In this document: positions 63,742 through 64,000 of the stretch, piece after piece | Layout: the number at the start of each line of letters is the position of its first letter | How positions within the stretch are numbered: position 1 is the first letter of the stretch | Origin: Carya illinoinensis | Lineage: Eukaryota > Streptophyta > Magnoliopsida > Fagales > Juglandaceae | Direction of reading: 5' to 3' | DNA: 64,000 bases | Assembly: GCF_018687715.1 (NCBI RefSeq) | Contig: NC_056755.1 | Span: 42,668,501 to 42,732,500, forward strand | Position numbers and translations under genes: made by a program | Notes under the pieces: generated by a model | What the model saw: only the letters and a program-made list of their open reading frames with translations | The model's database searches: none | What the model was told of the DNA's origin: nothing

Positions 63742-63750
63742 CTATAAGTA
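63742..63750 (+). promoter_or_regulatory. TATA box of CTNIP gene 3
   Basis: CTATAAGTA, as for gene 1. About 65 bases present just upstream here (about 63,663-63,728) are missing from gene 1. Confidence 0.55.
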
Positions 63751-63892
63751 CCTCATCTCCTCCACCTTAATCAAGCCATCCCAAAAACATTTGTTTTCCT
63801 GATCCCAACCTAAATTAGCTCAAAAACTCACACACAGAGAGAGAGAGTAAACAGAAGTTATAATCAAGCAATTCCTTCATAACTTTACAAAG

Positions 63893-64000
63893 ATGGTTTT
63901 CTCCCAAAGGAAAAGTGTCTTCGTCTTAGTAGTAGTGATTGTTTGTTTAATTTTATTTGCTCCTGCACAACTTGGAGCAATGAGGCCATTGGATGGAGAA
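63893..64000 (+). CDS. CTNIP/SCREW-type peptide precursor, gene 3 (cut by window end)
   Basis: The first 36 codons match residues 2-37 of gene 1 (start MVFSQRKS) with the same signal segment. The last residues differ (RPLDGE against RPLKGD). Only one ATG is present, which suggests the second ATG of gene 1 is the conserved start. The peptide block lies outside the window, so the family call rests on near-identity to gene 1. Confidence 0.72.
   Translation, partial: MVFSQRKSVFVLVVVIVCLILFAPAQLGAMRPLDGE

Overview
The window looks like nuclear DNA of a eudicot plant. It is AT-rich and almost wholly built from transposable elements in several states of decay. Embedded in this are three small genes for secreted peptides. 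I recognise these as the CTNIP/SCREW phytocytokine family: N-terminal signal peptide, short acidic/basic pro-region, and a C-terminal block containing P-C-T-H-I-P. They lie at 21,952-22,188 (+), 42,177-42,389 (-) and 63,893-64,000 (+, cut by the window end). No rRNA, tRNA, CRISPR array or bacterial feature was seen. The species cannot be fixed from the sequence.

Layout. (1) 1-1,120: the 3' end of a retroelement, probably an endogenous pararetrovirus, ending in a TATA/poly(A) region that abuts a TA microsatellite. (2) About 1,155-22,062 is a direct duplicate of about 44,005-64,000. Each copy holds one decayed CACTA (En/Spm) transposon, called element C here: a TNPD-like transposase, then a Transposase_24-like second gene. 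Each also holds two ~2-kb LTR-like insertions in opposite orientation and ends in a CTNIP gene. The two copies share premature stops, so element C was dead before the duplication. They also differ by private insertions, deletions and tandem duplications. (3) 22,190-41,640 separates the copies. It holds the left part of one CACTA element (A, 24,093 to ~31,618) and the right part of a related one (B, ~34,550-41,637). Between them are a piece of CTNIP-flank-like DNA and a LINE truncated at both ends. (4) 41,640-43,960 holds the inverted CTNIP gene 2 and the left terminus of the downstream copy of element C.

A and B share one architecture: terminus, TTCGAA palindrome array, minus-strand ORF2 (plant transposon protein domain, PF20167-like), palindrome arrays and an AT-rich spacer, a hairpin, plus-strand TNPD, then (in B) a plus-strand Transposase_24-like gene, another array and the right end.

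Most notable signals. (a) Palindromes centred on TTCGAA are phased at about 21 bp in every cluster of both A and B, although the bases outside the core differ (CGTTCGAACG in A, ATTCGAAT in B). In A two sets of four are separated by 50-bp spacers, giving a 112-113-bp higher-order unit. (b) A stem-loop upstream of TNPD keeps its pairing in A and B while its bases change. (c) CTNIP gene 2 is followed, in the same frame, by two more decayed copies of its peptide unit with a 43-codon period.
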